A stretch of 64,000 nt of DNA from Haematobia irritans (lineage: Eukaryota > Arthropoda > Insecta > Diptera > Muscidae), in assembly GCF_050003625.1 (NCBI RefSeq), contig NC_134398.1, positions 200,750,583 to 200,814,582 on the forward strand, written 5' to 3'. Position numbers and translations under genes: made by a program. Shown one piece after another: positions 1 to 10,500 of this stretch. The stretch's first letter is position 1. Every line of letters begins with the position of its first letter. The notes below the pieces were generated by a model that saw only the letters and a program-made list of their open reading frames with translations, was not told the DNA's origin and did not search any database.

Positions 1-2
1 AC

Positions 3-206
3 TATTTTTTGTGGGGCTACGTCAAGTCTAAAGTCTACAGAAATAAGCCAGCAACTATTCCAGCTTTGGAAGACAACATTTCCGAAGAAATTCGGGCTAT
101 TCCGGCCGAAATGCTCGAAAAAGTTGCCCAAAATTGGACTTTCCGAATGGACCACCTAAGACGCAGCCGCGGTCAACATTTAAATGAAATTATCTTCAAA
201 AAGTAA
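3..206 (+). pseudogene. Tc1/mariner-superfamily transposase, C-terminal fragment
   Basis: The reading frame enters from the window edge and ends at a TAA at 204-206. It encodes about 67 residues beginning Y-F-L-W-G-Y-V-K-S-K-V-Y, followed by an acidic stretch, IPAEMLEKV and RSRGQHLNEIIF. This is the usual C-terminal end of a family of insect Tc1-like DDE transposases, just after the last catalytic residue. The catalytic part lies outside the window, so I cannot say whether the copy is whole. A remnant of what looks like the same family, covering more upstream domains, lies at 25.86-26.35 kb. No function for the host is implied. Confidence 0.7.
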
Positions 207-225
207 ATGTCATGGACCAATCTAA

Positions 226-670
226 CGTTTCAAATAAAGAACCGATGAGATTTTGCAAATTTTATGCGTTTTTTTAAAAAAAAAAGTTATCAAGCTCTTA
301 ACAAATCACCCTTTACAACTTTGTTTTCGTTTTCGGTTTAGTTGTTAATGGTTGTGGTGTTATTGTTGTTTTTTCTCTCTCACTCACTCTCTCTTTTTAG
401 TGCAACCACTACCATTACTAACGTAGATGTTGTTGTTTATGGTGGTATGTCTCCCCTTAATTTGTGGCTACTTGTTTTTAGCCCAAAAGACAATAACACT
501 CATCAACAACAAGAAATACGGCAATGAGATAAACACTATACTCGGAGGAGTCCCCCAGGTTTGTACATAGTGCACAAATATGCGGATAGTCTTCTAATTA
601 CACAAAAAGAAAAATCTTCTTGGTATGAGTATACTAAATAATTCTACCACAATATGTCAATTTTAATTCC
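226..670. other. No gene recognised
   Basis: AT-rich sequence with (T)n and CTCT-rich stretches around 360-400. Short open frames here have no recognisable domain. Confidence 0.5.
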
Positions 671-671
671 C

Positions 672-2167
672 TCAACCATTGGATGGGGGTATATTAACTT
701 CATAATTCCGTTTGTAACACGTCGAAATATTGCTCGACTCAGAATTTCGTGGTGAAATTCTAAGTCGATCTAAGCATGTCCGTCCGTCCGTCTGTTGAAA
801 TCACGCTAACTTCCGAACAATACAAGCTATCGACTTGAAACTTGGCACAAGTAGTTGTTATTGATGTAGGTCGGATGGTATTGTAAATGAGCCATATCGG
901 TTCACTTTTACGTATAGCCCCCATATAAACGGACCCCCAGATTTGGCTTGCGGAGCCTCTAAGAAAAGCATATTTCATCCGATCTGGCTGAAATTTGGTA
1001 CATGGTGTTGGTATATGGTCTCTAACAACCATGCAAAAATTGGTCCACATCGGCCCATAATTATATATAGCCACCATATAAACCGATCTCTAGATTTGGC
1101 TTGCGGAGCTTCTAGGAGAAACAAATTTCATCCGATCCGGCTGAAATTTGGAATATGGTGTTGGTATATAGTCTCTAACAGCCATGCAAAAATTGGACCA
1201 CATCGGATCATAATTATATATAGCCCCCATATAAACCGATTCTCAGATTTGACCTCCGGAGCCTCCTGAATGAGCAAAATTCATCCGATCTGGTTGAAAT
1301 TTGGTACTTTGCGCTAGTGTATATCCGATAACAACCATGCCAAAATTGGTCCATATCGGTCTATATTATATATAGCCCCCCCAAATAAACCGATCCCCAA
1401 TCACAAAAAAACACGATTGCCACTCGAGCCAAAGAATCTACCAAAATTTTATTGGCATAGAATATTTTGTCAAAATTTTATATTTCTATAGATAATTTTG
1501 TCAAAATCTTATATTTCTATAGAAAATTTTGTCAAAATTTTATTTCTATAGAAAATTTTATCAAAATTTTATGTCTTTAGGAAATTTTGTCAAAATATAA
1601 TTTCTATAAAAAAATTTGTCAAAAATTTATTTCTATAGAAAATTTTGTCAAAATTTTATTTCTATAGAAAATTTTGTCAGAATTTTATTTCTGTAGAAAA
1701 TTGTGCAAAATGTTATTTCTATAGAAAATTTATGAATAGTTGGATAGGAATATTTTGCAAAATCTTCCAAAACATCAAGAATTCTACCAATCTACCAAAC
1801 AGTAAAAAATCTGTTATTTTTGGTAGACTCGTGTTCATAATTGTATATAGCCCCCATATAAAGCGACCACCATATTTCAATTCTGGCTCTATAATTACAG
1901 CACAAAAGTTCATATCGGTTCGTAATTATTTCATACAGGTCAAGAACAGAATATATACGTATTTAATCGACTTTCCTTTTTCCTTTTACTATATATCCCG
2001 CATGGACTAACTAACAATTTAGAAGATGATGTTAAGAAGTTTGGAGATGCCTTGTCATCGGCCGCAATCCAAGTACTTTAATTGTAGATGACCGGCTTTA
2101 GTAGACGTTTCTACGCAATCCGTGGTGGAGGATACATAAGATTCGGCCTGACCGTATATACTTGTTG
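672..2167 (+). mobile_element. DINE-1/INE-1-like element, copy A
   Basis: It begins near a GGATGGGGGTATATTAACTT motif, runs through a short CCGT microsatellite (about 778-794), then GTTGAAATCACGCTAAC, and then imperfect tandem units of about 150 bp. Each unit contains TTTCATCCGAT, GGCTGAAATTTGG and TATATATAGCCCCCATATAAAC. It ends with a TACATAAGATTCGGCCTG motif and GTATATACTTGTT. This order (TATA-rich start, GTCC microsatellite, blocks, GGCC-containing terminus) is that of INE-1/DINE-1 Helentron-related non-autonomous elements of flies. A 29-bp array and its flank (1440-1835) lie inside it. No coding capacity is seen. Confidence 0.7.
1440..1731 (+). repeat. 29-bp array (array 1)
   Basis: About ten degenerate copies of the 29-bp unit, in the orientation TTTCTATAGAAAATTTTGTC. 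It sits inside DINE-like copy A and is followed at 1735-1835 by the conserved TCTACCAA-rich flank seen beside other arrays. Confidence 0.9.
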
Positions 2168-2334
2168 TGTATTAAACTGCTTGGCCATCTTATTGAGATA
2201 TTTACGTCAGCAGGTTTCCCATTTAGCATAATGACTCACGAAGCTCAAGTAATTGATAGCAAGTTGATCAGCTAATTTAGCTCGCATTAACAAGGGAAAG
2301 TTACTACATTTACACAAAAGTAGAACTTACTCAT

Positions 2335-2534
2335 AATTTATAGCAAATTTGATCAAAATTGTATTTCTACAGAAAATCTTGTCAAAATTTTATTTCATAG
2401 CAAATCTTGTCAAAATTTTATTTTTATAGAAAATTTTGTCAAAATTTTATTTCTATAGAAAATTTGGTCAAAATTGTATTTCTATAGAACAGTTTAACCA
2501 AATTTTATTTCTATAGAATATTTTGTTAAATTTT
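2335..2534 (+). repeat. 29-bp array (array 2, interrupted by SINE)
   Basis: Seven or so units in plus orientation. The array resumes at 2892-2948 beyond the SINE at 2546-2880, showing that the SINE inserted into a pre-existing array. Confidence 0.85.
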
Positions 2535-2891
2535 TATAATAAATGATGGTTAGGGTAGGTGGCAGCCTGATGTATGAGGCTCACTTAGACTATTTAGTCC
2601 ATTGTGATAGCACAGTGGTGAACTTCTCTCTTATCACTGAGTGCTGCCCGATGCCATGTTAAGCTCAATGACAACGGACCTCCTTTTTATAGCCGAATCC
2701 GAACGGCGTTCCACATTGCAGTGAAACCACATAGAGAAGCTTTGAAACCCTCAGAAATTTCACCAGCATTACTGAGGTGGGATAATCCACCGCTGAAAAA
2801 CTTTTCGATGTTCGGTCGAAGCAGGAATCGACCTTGTGTATGCAAGGCGGACATGCTTACCATTGCACCACGGTGGCTCCTATAATAAATG
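2535..2891 (-). mobile_element. tRNA-derived SINE with 11-bp target-site duplication
   Basis: Read on the minus strand from 2880, the element opens with GGAGCCACCGTGGTGCAATG, which has a tRNA A-box-like sequence. A decayed B box follows (GGTCGATTCC, close to GGTTCGATTCC). The body is about 270 bp, and a CTAACC-type tail ends near 2546. The element is 335 bp. It is flanked by a perfect 11-bp duplication TATAATAAATG at 2535-2545 and 2881-2891, the mark of target-primed insertion. A polymerase III internal promoter is therefore likely ancestral. It is a SINE and not a functional tRNA gene, because the cloverleaf beyond the head is absent. Confidence 0.85.
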
Positions 2892-2948
2892 CTATTTCTA
2901 TAGAAATAAAATATTATTTCTATATAAAATTTTCTATAGACAATTTTT

Positions 2949-3667
2949 GTTGTTTTTGATTTCAGCTTAACCCTCTAATGCCCAATCCCGCCTTCAGGCG
3001 GGCTTCATTAAATAAGGAAGCTTTTAGTAAAACACACTTTAAGACTACAAAAATGAATAAACTAAAACGAAAACATAGTTGAACCTGTTCAATAGCCTTT
3101 GCAGCATATATTGAATTTTACCGTATAAATTTTTCTTAATTAGTTTTCTTGATTTTGTGTCGTTAACATTGAATATTTAATCAGCTGACAAAAAAATTGG
3201 GGCATTAGAGGGTTAAAACCATGCATTGACTAAACTACAAATGTAGCTTAACCAATAGAGGAAAAGAATGTTTGTCAAATTTATTTGGGCAAAGCCCTAT
3301 AGACTGCAAGATGGTTGGATGGACGCACATTTCGGAATTACCACATTCCTCATCAGCATCCTCTACTTGCAGCAAAACTATCAACCAATTATCAGAATAA
3401 CTTCAGGCAGTTCACTAAACCCAAAAGTGAACCACATTTGAACCTTCCGAAAAAAGGGGTTCACACGATAGCCGGCTTATGCCGAAATAAATTCGTACAA
3501 ACATATCTCTTTTCCTTTGCCACCGTCAAATCATCGATTTGAGTGCAGTTGGCTGGGTTTATTTTGAGCGTGCTTCCTCTTTTTTTTCGTTCGTTTTGTT
3601 TTGTTATTGTTGGTTTCTTTCTTTAATCATTGTTGTTGTTTTTGATTTCAGCTTAAAACCATGCATT
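2949..3667 (+). repeat. Dispersed repeat R, copy 1
   Basis: An approximately 475-bp repeat (without the MITE inside it), found again in inverted form at 5709-8126. Both of its ends carry a TTGATTTCAGCTTAAAACC-type sequence in direct orientation (about 2953 onward, and 3640-3667), and 29-bp arrays lie on both sides. Landmarks are GACTAAACTACAA, CATTCCTCATCAGCATCC and GGCTGGGTTTATTTT. The longest open frame (3315-3542) is not conserved with the second copy, so I see no gene here. Confidence 0.7.
2967..3216. mobile_element. piggyBac-type MITE with TTAA duplication
   Basis: The element occupies 2971-3212 (242 bp). It has terminal inverted repeats beginning CCCTCTAATGCCC and is flanked by TTAA at 2967-2970 and 3213-3216. 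Starting with CCC and inserting at TTAA are the hallmarks of piggyBac elements. The related copies of repeat R at 3650-3660 and 8108-8122 carry the uninterrupted site with a single TTAA, which gives an empty-site control. No transposase is encoded. Confidence 0.88.
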
Positions 3668-3671
3668 GACA

Positions 3672-4028
3672 CTTTTTCAAAATTTTATTTCTATAAAAAA
3701 TTTTGTCACATTTTTATTTCTATAGAAAATTTGGTAAAATTTTTATTTCTATGAAAATTTTGTCACATTTTTATTTCTATAGAAATTTTTGTCAAATTTG
3801 TATTTCTATAGAAAATTTTGTCAAAATTTTATCTCTATCGAAAATTTTGTCAAAATTTTTTTCGATAGAAAATTTTGTCAAAATTTTATTTCGATAAAAT
3901 TTTGTCAAAATTTTATTTCTATAGAAAATTTTGTCAGAATTTTATTTCTATACAAATTTTTTTCAAAATGTTATATCTATAGAAAATTTGAACAAAATTT
4001 TATGTTTACAGAAATTTTTTTTCAAAAT
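3672..4028 (+). repeat. 29-bp array (array 3)
   Basis: About twelve degenerate units in plus orientation, directly after repeat R copy 1. Confidence 0.9.
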
Positions 4029-4222
4029 TTGCCTAAGTTTGTCTCAATCTCACGATAGGTCACATCATGATCTTCCAATAGAACCTTTACGAAATTCGTC
4101 TGGGAATGAACTACAACATCGGTTGAATTCATCGTGCCATCAATAAACACTGGTCCTTGACGGAGCTTAATCGCCAAAATTTGAATTAAGTTCATCGATG
4201 TACTGTTGTTGATTGCATCCAT
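4022..4222 (-). pseudogene. Possible mariner-like transposase N-terminal fragment
   Basis: A 66-codon open frame ends at the 29-bp array. Its C-terminal half contains LLEDHDVTYREIETNLG, which resembles the second helix-turn-helix segment of mariner-type transposases (a motif of the form EDRRVTYREIE-LG). Nothing else of a transposase follows. The likeness is short and I recognise it only by eye, so this could be chance. Confidence 0.25.
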
Positions 4223-4229
4223 GTCGAAA

Positions 4230-5320
4230 ATTGTAAAAAAATAATCTCTCGAAAATGTTCACGATTTAATTCCATTTTTTGGGCGAGAGTCATATCTCGT
4301 TGCCCAATTCCGAATTAAAAAAGCAACCCTCGCAGTATATGATTCCTATGTAGTCAAACATGTGGATTTAATTTGTTTGAGCTTCTAGAAGACGCAATAA
4401 TTATCCAAATTATCCATGTTATTTTCTAGGAAATTATGTATGTGATTTCGGCAAACATGTTTATGTTTGGTGAGAAAAAAAAATTCTTGCTTTCGAAGGT
4501 CTTGGACATGGAAGGAACATATAAAATCGAATCAATAAGCCAAAGCCAAATAAAAATTAAAAGAAATCGAACATCTTTGCTTACTATTCGCATTATTTTT
4601 GGTTTCATCAATTGATTGGTGTATTTTTTTTTTCTCAAAGTCTTTGTCTTACTTCCTTCACCCCCAAAAACACTCAACAATTCATTCCATTCCCTGGCAT
4701 GGCATGTCATGAAATCATTCGCTTATGTGATGTTAGCCTGCACTCATCCATCCACCCATTCCAGTCAACCAGCCAACCTTCTTAACTTTCATACATTGTT
4801 GTTGTTTTCAGTTAATATCTGTTGCTATTACAGCAACAACATAGTTGCTATTGCTACTTCTACATCAGATGTTGCTTGCAAGCTTGCTTGCTGCAGGTAT
4901 GAAATATTATATTTATATGAGAATTTTTGATTAATGGCCCATAATCAAAGTTAATGGACTTTTTTGATTATCATGTTTTGTTTTCCTTTCTTTGTCCATT
5001 CCTTTTGCATTGGCAATTGTGTTGTGGGCTCTCAGTATCTTCCAAAAAACAAAAATGAAAAATAAAAACGTAAGAAAAGATGCAAAGAACAAGAACCAAC
5101 TCAACAGCAACATGATTGAATGCATTTTATTTTGTTGGATTGGAATTTTTAAGTGTATTCCCAATAAAATTATGAATAAAATCGAGGAAATTAAACAAGA
5201 AAAAATCTTGGCTCTCACAAGGCCCTTATGAAAGCAGTAAAACCAAAAATAAAGTGTCTTTGAGAAGAGTTAGACACATTGAGTATTGGTTGGACCCAAT
5301 TAAGGATACATACAAAATGT
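4230..5320. other. No gene recognised
   Basis: AT-rich, apparently low-copy sequence. Open frames on both strands are short and lack motifs. TGTTGTTGTT-type and TTTGTTTT-type low-complexity stretches occur. Confidence 0.5.
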
Positions 5321-5321
5321 T

Positions 5322-5707
5322 GAGACAATTTTCTATAGAAATAACATTTTGACAAACAATTTATAGGAATAAAATTTTCTATAGAAATAAAATTTTCAGA
5401 ATTTTTTCTATAGAAATGAATTTTTTACAAAATTTTCTGTAGAAATAAAATATTGACAAAATTATTTTTACAAAATTTTCTATAGAAATAAAATTTTGAC
5501 AAAATTTTCTATAGAAATAAAATTTTGACAAAATTTTCGATAGAAATAAAATTATAACAACATTTTCTATAGAAATAAAATTTTTACAAAATTTTCTGTA
5601 GAAATAAAATATTGACAAAATTATTTTTGACAAAATTTTCTGTAGAAATAAAATTTTGACAAAATTTTCCATAGAAATAAAATTATGACAACATTTTCTA
5701 TAGAAAT
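5322..5707 (-). repeat. 29-bp array (array 4)
   Basis: About thirteen units in minus orientation. It adjoins the end of repeat R copy 2 at 5709. Confidence 0.9.
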
Positions 5708-5812
5708 ATGATACACTTGTAGTTTAGTCAATGCATGGTTTTAAGCTGAAATCAAAAACAACAACAATGATTAAAGGGAAAAAACCAACAATAACAAAAC
5801 AAAACAAATGAA

Positions 5813-7749
5813 AACAAGTATATAAATACAGCAGTAAGTTCGGCCGGGCCGAATCTTAAACACCCACCACCATGAATCAAATATTAGGGTTTCCTTTGAA
5901 ATTTCAGAGGGTTTGAGGACAGATCAAGCAGAGCAGTTCAACCAGTACACTTCACGAAGATAAATCTAAAGATTTTAACTATGAAGACTATGTCAGATTC
6001 TGGATTTATAAGAACGGTTTTGTTTGAGTTTTAGAGGAATCATTAACATCTCTTGTACACTCATAGAAAAAATCATGCACGGCGTGCTCATTTCAAAACG
6101 ATTCGTTCATGATAGTGAATCAACACACATATGGTGTCAAACTGTGAACGGGCGGTGTCAAGCTGACAACGATAAAATGACACCATGCGTTGTCAAAACA
6201 ACAACCAGCGTTTATGATCTGAAAACGTTATGGTTACGACTTTATAAACAAAATTAAAAAAAGATTTCCGCTTGCGTGACTTGAACCTGTGTTTTCTGCA
6301 CCATACGCATTAACAGTCGTCTTAGCACATTGCACCAACGAAGGAGTTGCCATAATAACGTCTAACGATTATTTTAAGACTTTTCATAGCCAAAGAAAAG
6401 CGAATGCCGTTCATGAAATCGTGAACGCCCGTGGACGAAATTGTGAACATTCCGTTTTGATTTTTTGTGAACGTTTCCGTTTCATTTTGTCACCGTCCGT
6501 TCACGACTATTGAACGTAATTTTTTCTATTAGTGTACACACCGTCCGTTCACGACTATGGAACGTAATTTTTTCTATTAGTGTACACGACTGTTAATGCG
6601 TATGGTGCAGAAAACACAGGTTCAAGTCACGCAAGCGGAAATCTTTTTTTAATTTTGTTTATAAAGTCGTAACCATAACGTTTTCAGATCATGAACGCTG
6701 GTTGTTGTTTTGACAACGCATGGTGTCATTTTATCGTTGTCAGATTGACACCGCCCGTTCACAGTTTGACACCATATGTGTGTTGATTCACTATCATGAA
6801 CGAATCGTTTTGAAATGAGCACGCCGTGCATGATTTTTTCTATGAGTGTAAGTGTGCAAAAAAATTATAAACTAACGTCTTGATTTGAAATCTTAAATCT
6901 GTAGATTTTCACCCGAAAAGTAAAATCTGGAAAATTTACATTGAGTTTCAAGCAATTTTCATGATCAGTGCGCCTTCTATACTCTCAAGAAGTGAACTCG
7001 GTCTATATGGAGGCATTACCAAATGGACCGATAAAAACGTTTTTGTCTGCCTTAAATACCAGAATATTTACAATTTCAGACAAATCGGATAAAAACTACG
7101 GTTTCTAGAAACCTAAGGAGTTAAATCGGGAAATCGTTCCTATGGGGGCTATACTAAAATACGGACCGATACTCACCGTTTTCGGCAAACCTCTTTATGG
7201 CCCGAAAATACCCCTAGATTTTAAATTTCAGGCAAATTGGATAAAAACTACGGATTCTAGAAGCCCAAGAAGTAAAATCGGGAGATCGGTCTATATGGGG
7301 GCTATACCAAAACATGGACCGATACTCACCATTTTTGGCACACCTCTTTATGGTCATAAAATACCTCTAGATTTAAAATTTCAGGCAAATTGGATAAAAA
7401 CTACGATTTCTATAACCCCAAGACCCCAAATCGGGAGGTCGGTTCATATGGGGACTATATCAAAACCTTGATCGATATAGCTCATTTTCGAACTTAACCT
7501 GCCTGCAGACAAAAGACGAGTTTGTGCAAAATTTCAGCACGATTGTTTCATTATTGAAGACTGTAGCGTGATTACAACAGACAACCAGACAGACAGACGG
7601 ACATGGTCATATCGTCTTAGAATTTCAAGAATATATATATCAAGAATATATATATACTTTATATAGTCGGAAATCGATATTTCGATGTGTTACAAACGGA
7701 ATGACAAACTTATTATACCCCCGCCACCATTCTATGGTGGTGGGTATAA
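5813..7749 (-). mobile_element. DINE-1/INE-1-like element, copy B (interrupted)
   Basis: Read on the minus strand it starts at 7749 with TATACCCACCACCATAGAAT. It continues through CATTCCGTTTGTAACACATC, a short CCGTCTGT stretch (about 7580-7605) and tandem blocks carrying TATAGCCCCCATATAG-like sequences. It ends at 5813 after AAGATTCGGCCCGGCCGAAC and ATACTTGTTT. A fold-back MITE interrupts it at 6056-6850. No coding capacity is seen. Confidence 0.7.
6056..6850. mobile_element. Fold-back MITE with about 265-bp inverted repeats
   Basis: The left arm (about 6056-6315) and right arm (about 6586-6850) are near-perfect inverted copies. Both start ACACTCATAGAAAAAATCAT when read inward. The 270-bp centre contains a 48-bp tandem duplication (6491-6538 and 6539-6586), each copy ending TTTTTTCTATTAGTGTA. 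The outermost bases allow a TA target duplication, which suggests a Tc1/mariner-mobilised non-autonomous element. The open frames 6024-6257 and 6649-6831 are the two arms and not genes. Confidence 0.8.
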
Positions 7750-8126
7750 AAAGAGGAAGCACGCTAAAAATAAACCCAGCCAACTGCACTCAAATCGATG
7801 ATTTGACAGTGGCAACGGAAAAGAGATATGTTTGTACGAATTTATTTCAGCATAACCCGGCTATCATGTAAAACCTTTTTTCGGAAGGTTCAAGTGTGGT
7901 TCACTTTTGGGTTTAGTGAACTGCCTGAATTTATTGTGATAATTGGTTGATAGTTTTGCTGCAAGTAGAGGATGCTGATGAGGAATGTGGTAATTCCGAA
8001 ACGTACGTCCATCCAACCATCTTGTAGTCTATAGGGTTTTACCCAAATAAATTTGACAAACATTCTTTGCCTCTGTTGGATAAGCTACACTTGTAGTTTA
8101 GTCAATGCATGGTTTTAAGCTGAAAT

Positions 8127-8455
8127 CTATAGAAATAAAATTTTGAGAAAAATTTCTATAAAATAAAATGTTGACAAACTTTTCTTCAGAAATAAAATGT
8201 TGAGAAAATTTTCTATAGAAATAAAATGTTGAGAAAATTGTCTATAGAAATAAAATTTTGAGAACATTTTCTATAGAAATAAAATTTTGACAAAATTTTC
8301 TGTAGAAATAAAATTATGACAACCTTTTCTATAGAAATAAAATTTTGACAAAATTTTCTGTAGAAATTCTATAGAAATAAAATTTTGACAAAATTTTCTA
8401 TAGAAATAACATTTTGACAAAACTTTCTATAGAAATAAAATTTTGACAAAAATTT
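8127..8455 (-). repeat. 29-bp array (array 5)
   Basis: About eleven units in minus orientation, ending exactly where DINE-like copy C begins. Confidence 0.9.
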
Positions 8456-9625
8456 TTATACCCACCACCATAGGATGGGGGGTATATTAACTTTGTCATT
8501 CCGTTTGTAACACATCGAAATATTGTTCTAAGACCCCATAAAGTATATATATTCTGGGTCGTGGTGAAATTCTGAGTCGATCTGAGCATGTCCGTCCGTC
8601 CGTCCGTCCGTCCGTCCGTCCGTCCGTCCGTCTGTTGAAATCACGCTAACTTCCGAACGAAACAAGCTATCGACTTGAAACTTGGCACAAGTAGTTGTTA
8701 TTGATGTAGGTCGGATGGTATTGCAAATGGGCCATATCGGTCCACTTTTACGTATAGCCCCCATATAAACGGACCCCAAAATTTGGCTTGCGAGGCCTCT
8801 AAGAGAAGCAAATTTCATCCGATCCGGCTGAAATTTGGTACATAGTGTTAGTATATGGTCTCTAATAACCATGCAAAAATTGGTCCACATCGGTCCATAA
8901 TTATATATAGCCCCCATATAAACCGATCCCCCGATTTGGCTTGCGAGGCCCCTAAGAGAAGCAAATTTCATCCGATCCGGCTGAAATTTGGTACATGGTG
9001 TCAGTATATGGTCTCTAACAACCATGCAAAAATTGGTCCACATCGGTCCATAATTATATATAGCCCCCATATAAACCGATCCCCCGATTTGGCTTGCGAG
9101 GCCTCTAAGAGAAGCAAATTTCATCCGATCCGGCTGAAATTTGGTATGTGATGTTAGTATATGGTCTCTAACAACCATGCAAAAATTGGTCCACATCGGT
9201 TCATAATTATATATAGCCCCCATATAAACCGATCACCAGATTTGACCTCCGGAACCTCTTGGAAGACCAAAATTCATCTGATTCAGTTGAAATTTGGTAC
9301 GTGGTGTTAATATATGGCCTCAAACTCCCATGCAAAAATTGGTCGATATCGGTCCATAATTATATATAGGCCCCATATAAACCGATCCCCAGATTTGACC
9401 TCCAGAGCCCCTTAGAAGAGCAAAATTCTTCCCATTCGGTTGAAATTTGATACGTGATGTTAGTATATGGTATCCAACAACCATGCAGGAATAAGAAGTT
9501 TTAACATACCACAACCCAAGTAATTCGATTGTGGATGACAGTCTTTCGTAGAAGTTTCTACGCAATCCATGGTGGTGGGTACATAAGATTCGGCCTGGCC
9601 GAACTTGCGGCCGTATATACTTGTT
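8456..9625 (+). mobile_element. DINE-1/INE-1-like element, copy C (best preserved)
   Basis: It starts TATACCCACCACCATAGGAT. It contains GACCCCATAAAGTATATATA, a sequence shared with Drosophila INE-1, and then a CCGT microsatellite (8588-8632). Next come GTTGAAATCACGCTAAC and at least three tandem units of about 153 bp (landmark CCGATTTGGCTTGCGAGGCC at 8931 and 9084). The 3' end carries AAGATTCGGCCTGGCCGAAC and GTATATACTTGTT at about 9585-9625. The 231-codon minus-strand open frame at 8528-9223 exists because 153 is divisible by three, so no stop codon is introduced by repetition. Confidence 0.8.
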
Positions 9626-9629
9626 ATTG

Positions 9630-10230
9630 AAATAATATTGTGACAAAATTTTCTATAGAATTACAATTTTGACAAAATTTTCTGTAGAAATAAAATTTTG
9701 AGAAAATTTTCTATAGAAATAAAATTTTGAGAAAATTTTCTATAGAAATAGAATTTTGAGAAAATTTTCTATAGAAATAAAATTTTGACAAAATTTTCTA
9801 TACAAATAAAATTTTGACAAAATTTTCTATAGAATAAGATTTTGACAAAATTTTCTATAGAAGTAAAATTTTGACATTTTCGATAGAAATAAAATGTTGA
9901 CAAAATTTTCTATAGAAATAAAATGTTGACAAAATTTTCTATAGAAATAAAATTTTGACAAAATTTTCTATAGAAATAAAATTTTGACAACATTTTCTAT
10001 AGAAATAAAAGTTTGACAAAATTTTCTATAGAAATAAAATTTTGACAAAATTTTCTATAGAAATAAAATTTTGACAAAATTTTCTATAGAATAAAATTTT
10101 GACAAAATTTTCTATAGAAATAAAATTTTTACAAAATTTTCTATAGAAATAAAATTTTGACAAAATTTTCCATAGGAATACAATTTTGACAAACTTTTCT
10201 ATAGAATTATAGAAATAAAATTGCTATAGA
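9630..10230 (-). repeat. 29-bp array (array 6)
   Basis: About twenty units in minus orientation, several of them identical to the consensus. Confidence 0.92.
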
Positions 10231-10233
10231 AAA

Positions 10234-10350
10234 CTACTGCACAAGTTTGAGTCACTCAATATTTTTGGTCCTTCGATATCATAAAGTCTCTATATTACCC
10301 CCTCGTGTAATTGTAAATGTTCCGCAATGTTCCCCAAGGGAATAATATTC
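10234..10350 (-). repeat. Dispersed repeat, inverted partner of 15.9-16.03 kb
   Basis: It contains GAGTCACTCAATATTTTTGG, CTTCGATATCATAAAGTC and TTCCCCAAGGGAATAATATT. All three recur in inverted order and orientation at about 15915-16025. Confidence 0.75.
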
Positions 10351-10367
10351 TTCATAATTTATACAAT

Positions 10368-10500
10368 TGCAGAAATAAAATTTTGCAAAAATTTTCTATA
10401 GAAATAAAATGTTGAAAAAATGTTCTATAGAAATACAATTTTGAGAAAATTTTCTATAGAAATAAATTTTCTATAGATATAAAATATCGACAATATTTTT
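10368..10500 (-). repeat. 29-bp array (array 7, short)
   Basis: Four to five degenerate units in minus orientation beside the dispersed repeat at 10.23-10.35 kb. Confidence 0.8.

Larger units (their letters stand above)
5709..8126 (-). repeat. Repeat R copy 2, split by a DINE-like insertion
   Basis: The inverted second copy of repeat R is present in two parts, 7750-8126 and 5709-5812. The break lies in the T-rich stretch after GCGTGCTTCCTC, which is continuous in copy 1 (about 3568-3595). The intervening 5813-7749 is a DINE-like element, so the order of insertion can be read directly. Confidence 0.75.

Noticed and set aside
2815..2880. tRNA gene
   Set aside because: A- and B-box-like sequences are present, but the segment heads a 335-bp SINE with target duplication and cannot form a full cloverleaf.
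8528..9223. A 231-codon minus-strand open frame with repeated MGAIYNYGPMWTNF-type peptide
   Set aside because: It is the DINE-like element's 153-bp tandem unit read in a frame; 153 is divisible by three, so stops do not accumulate. No start context or homologue.
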